Translations under genes and position numbers: made by a program
Shown here: positions 62,911 through 64,000 of the stretch, one piece after another
Numbering within the stretch: position 1 is the stretch's first letter
Layout: each line of letters starts with the position of its first letter
Assembly (NCBI GenBank): GCA_963799105.1
Contig: CAWCVR010000010.1
Span: 310,001 to 374,000 of the forward strand
Origin: CAWCVR01 sp963799105
Lineage (GTDB): Bacteria > Acidobacteriota > Terriglobia > Bryobacterales > Bryobacteraceae
Direction of reading: 5' to 3'
Length of the DNA: 64,000 bases
Notes under the pieces: model-generated
What the model saw: only the letters and a program-made list of their open reading frames with translations
Databases searched by the model: none
What the model was told of the DNA's origin: nothing

Positions 62911-64000
62911 GGGCAGAATCCTGGTGGTCGACGACGAAGCCGATATCCGCGAAGGACTCGAGCTGCTGTTGACCTCCGAAGGCTACGCCGCCGAGCTGGC
63001 CGAGAACGGCACCGAAGGCCTGCGCAAGATGGAAGAGCGCGCCTACGACCTGGTGCTGCTGGACCTGATGATGCCCGACCTTTCGGGGATGGAAGTCATC
63101 GAGCGCGTCCGGCGGCGCGACCGCGACACGCCCATCTTCATGATCACCGCCTATGGGTCGGTGGAAGCCGCCGTCCACGCGCTGAAGCTGGGCGCCAACG
63201 ACTATTTCTCCAAGCCCTGGGACAACGAGAAGCTGATCATCGAGATCGACCGCATGATCTCCGGCCGCCGGCTGGAGAGCGAGAATACCCAGCTCAAGCG
63301 CGCCCTCAAACAGCGCTACAGCTTCCCCAACATCATCGGCAAGAGCGAGCGCATGGTGCGCATGCTGGACCTGGTTGGGCAGGTGGCCGAGGCGCGCTCG
63401 ACCATCCTCATCACCGGCGAAACCGGCACCGGCAAGGAACTGGTGGCCAAGGCGATCCACGCCAACTCGCCGCGCGCCGAGTGGGTATTCGTGGCCGTGA
63501 ACAGCGGCTCGCTGCCGCCGGACCTGCTGGAATCCACGCTCTTCGGCCACGTGCGCGGCGCCTTCACCAGCGCCGTGCAGTCGAAGAAAGGCTACTTCGA
63601 GGTGGCCGACCGCGGCACCATCTTCTTCGACGAGGTGGGCACGCTGGGACCGGAGACGCAGATCAAGCTGCTGCGCGTGATCCAGGAGAAGGAATTCACG
63701 CCGCTGGGCTCGACCGACCCCATCAAGGTGGACGTACGCATACTCGCCGCCACCAACGCCGACTTATATCAGCTTGTCAGGGAAGGTAAGTTCCGCGAAG
63801 ACCTGTATTACCGGCTGAACGTGATCGCCATCGCCATGCCGCCGCTGCGCGAGCGGCGGGAAGATATCCCGCTGCTGGTGGATCATTTCTTCACTTACTA
63901 TTGCAAGCAGAACAACAAGTTCCTCACGCCGGGAGGCGAATCGACGCTGCGGTTCCAGCCGGACGCGATGCAGGTGCTGATGGAGCACAACTGGCCGGGC
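62882..64000 (+). CDS. Sigma-54 response regulator with GAFTSA loop (3' truncated)
   Basis: NtrC-type activator; 373 codons present, running off the window. Its ATG lies inside the kinase gene (29-bp overlap). Receiver about 11-125 with Asp61 (VLLDLMMPDLSGME) and Lys111 (FSKPWD); AAA+ domain with Walker A ITGETGTGKELVAKAIHANS and Walker B TIFFDEVGTL. The sigma-54 contact loop reads GAFTSA (226-231) in place of GAFTGA. Together with the NAFTGA of the other regulator (3481), both activators of this window have non-consensus loops. The DNA-binding end is outside the window. Confidence 0.88.
   Translation, partial: MISSQPLPVKGRILVVDDEADIREGLELLLTSEGYAAELAENGTEGLRKMEERAYDLVLLDLMMPDLSGMEVIERVRRRDRDTPIFMITAYGSVEAAVHALKLGANDYFSKPWDNEKLIIEIDRMISGRRLESENTQLKRALKQRYSFPNIIGKSERMVRMLDLVGQVAEARSTILITGETGTGKELVAKAIHANSPRAEWVFVAVNSGSLPPDLLESTLFGHVRGAFTSAVQSKKGYFEVADRGTIFFDEVGTLGPETQIKLLRVIQEKEFTPLGSTDPIKVDVRILAATNADLYQLVREGKFREDLYYRLNVIAIAMPPLRERREDIPLLVDHFFTYYCKQNNKFLTPGGESTLRFQPDAMQVLMEHNWPG

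Overview
This is a GC-rich bacterial chromosome segment that looks like Acidobacteriota of the Solibacter/Bryobacterales type. The assignment is inference from gene content: DUF5597 glycosidases, a DUF6599-type protein, HybA/HybB redox modules, paired sigma-54 two-component systems, an NADP-ICDH with a C-terminal extension, SecA with a SEC-C tail, and several families of short palindromic dispersed repeats. No rRNA, CRISPR array, phage or intact insertion sequence was seen. One tRNA gene (Ala, CGC) is present.

Layout. 1-5.4 kb: the end of a HybA-HybB membrane redox module, translationally coupled to a sensor kinase with a CXXCH haem-c motif in its extracytoplasmic domain, a sigma-54 regulator and an archaemetzincin. 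5.4-6.2 kb: thiD. 6.3-19.7 kb: a carbohydrate locus with three DUF5597 glycosidase paralogues (one broken), a DMT-type permease, an FGGY kinase, a GlpD-like dehydrogenase, a FadR-type GntR regulator, an unknown protein and a DUF362 protein. Three copies of a shared operator-like word lie in its intergenic regions. 19.7-22.6 kb: ApbE and a GT39-like membrane transferase. 22.6-26.3 kb: accessory DNA with an XRE/ImmA-IrrE plus DUF4411 toxin-antitoxin pair, a small secreted protein and a 0.7-kb stretch with no recognisable gene. 26.3-42.1 kb: mostly housekeeping genes on the minus strand (Gfo/Idh, RNase J, DUF6599, SecA, beta-CASP MBL protein, Flp pilin, tRNA-Ala, TatC, TatA, PurE, Icd). 42.3-49.7 kb: haem A synthase, antitoxin remnants, an acyl-CoA ligase-like enzyme, a TonB-dependent receptor, a broken ECF sigma fragment and a GT87-like protein. 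49.7-56 kb: an AAA ATPase, the tonB-sppA-CDF gene run, and an Rsm22-like methyltransferase. 56.3-64 kb: a Wza-Wzz-CpsD exopolysaccharide export operon diverging from a PDZ/GAF/PAS histidine kinase and its sigma-54 regulator, which runs off the end.

The most striking global signal is a set of 15 reading-frame breaks in seven genes. Every one is repaired by removing exactly one base, and none needs an added base. Two lie 67 nt apart in secA, which is normally essential, so base-insertion errors in the assembly are the first explanation. The reader should treat the broken genes here (DUF5597 copy 3, ImmA, Wzz, Wza and others) as possibly intact in the organism.

Other points to look at: sequence-variant GAFTGA loops in both sigma-54 activators, a haem-type redox sensor next to its presumptive redox partner, a 130-nt mobile-looking repeat with a perfect 26-bp stem present in two inverted copies, inverted hairpin repeats flanking a 4.5-kb part of the carbohydrate locus, and the hairpin-rich gene-free region at 25.6-26.3 kb.
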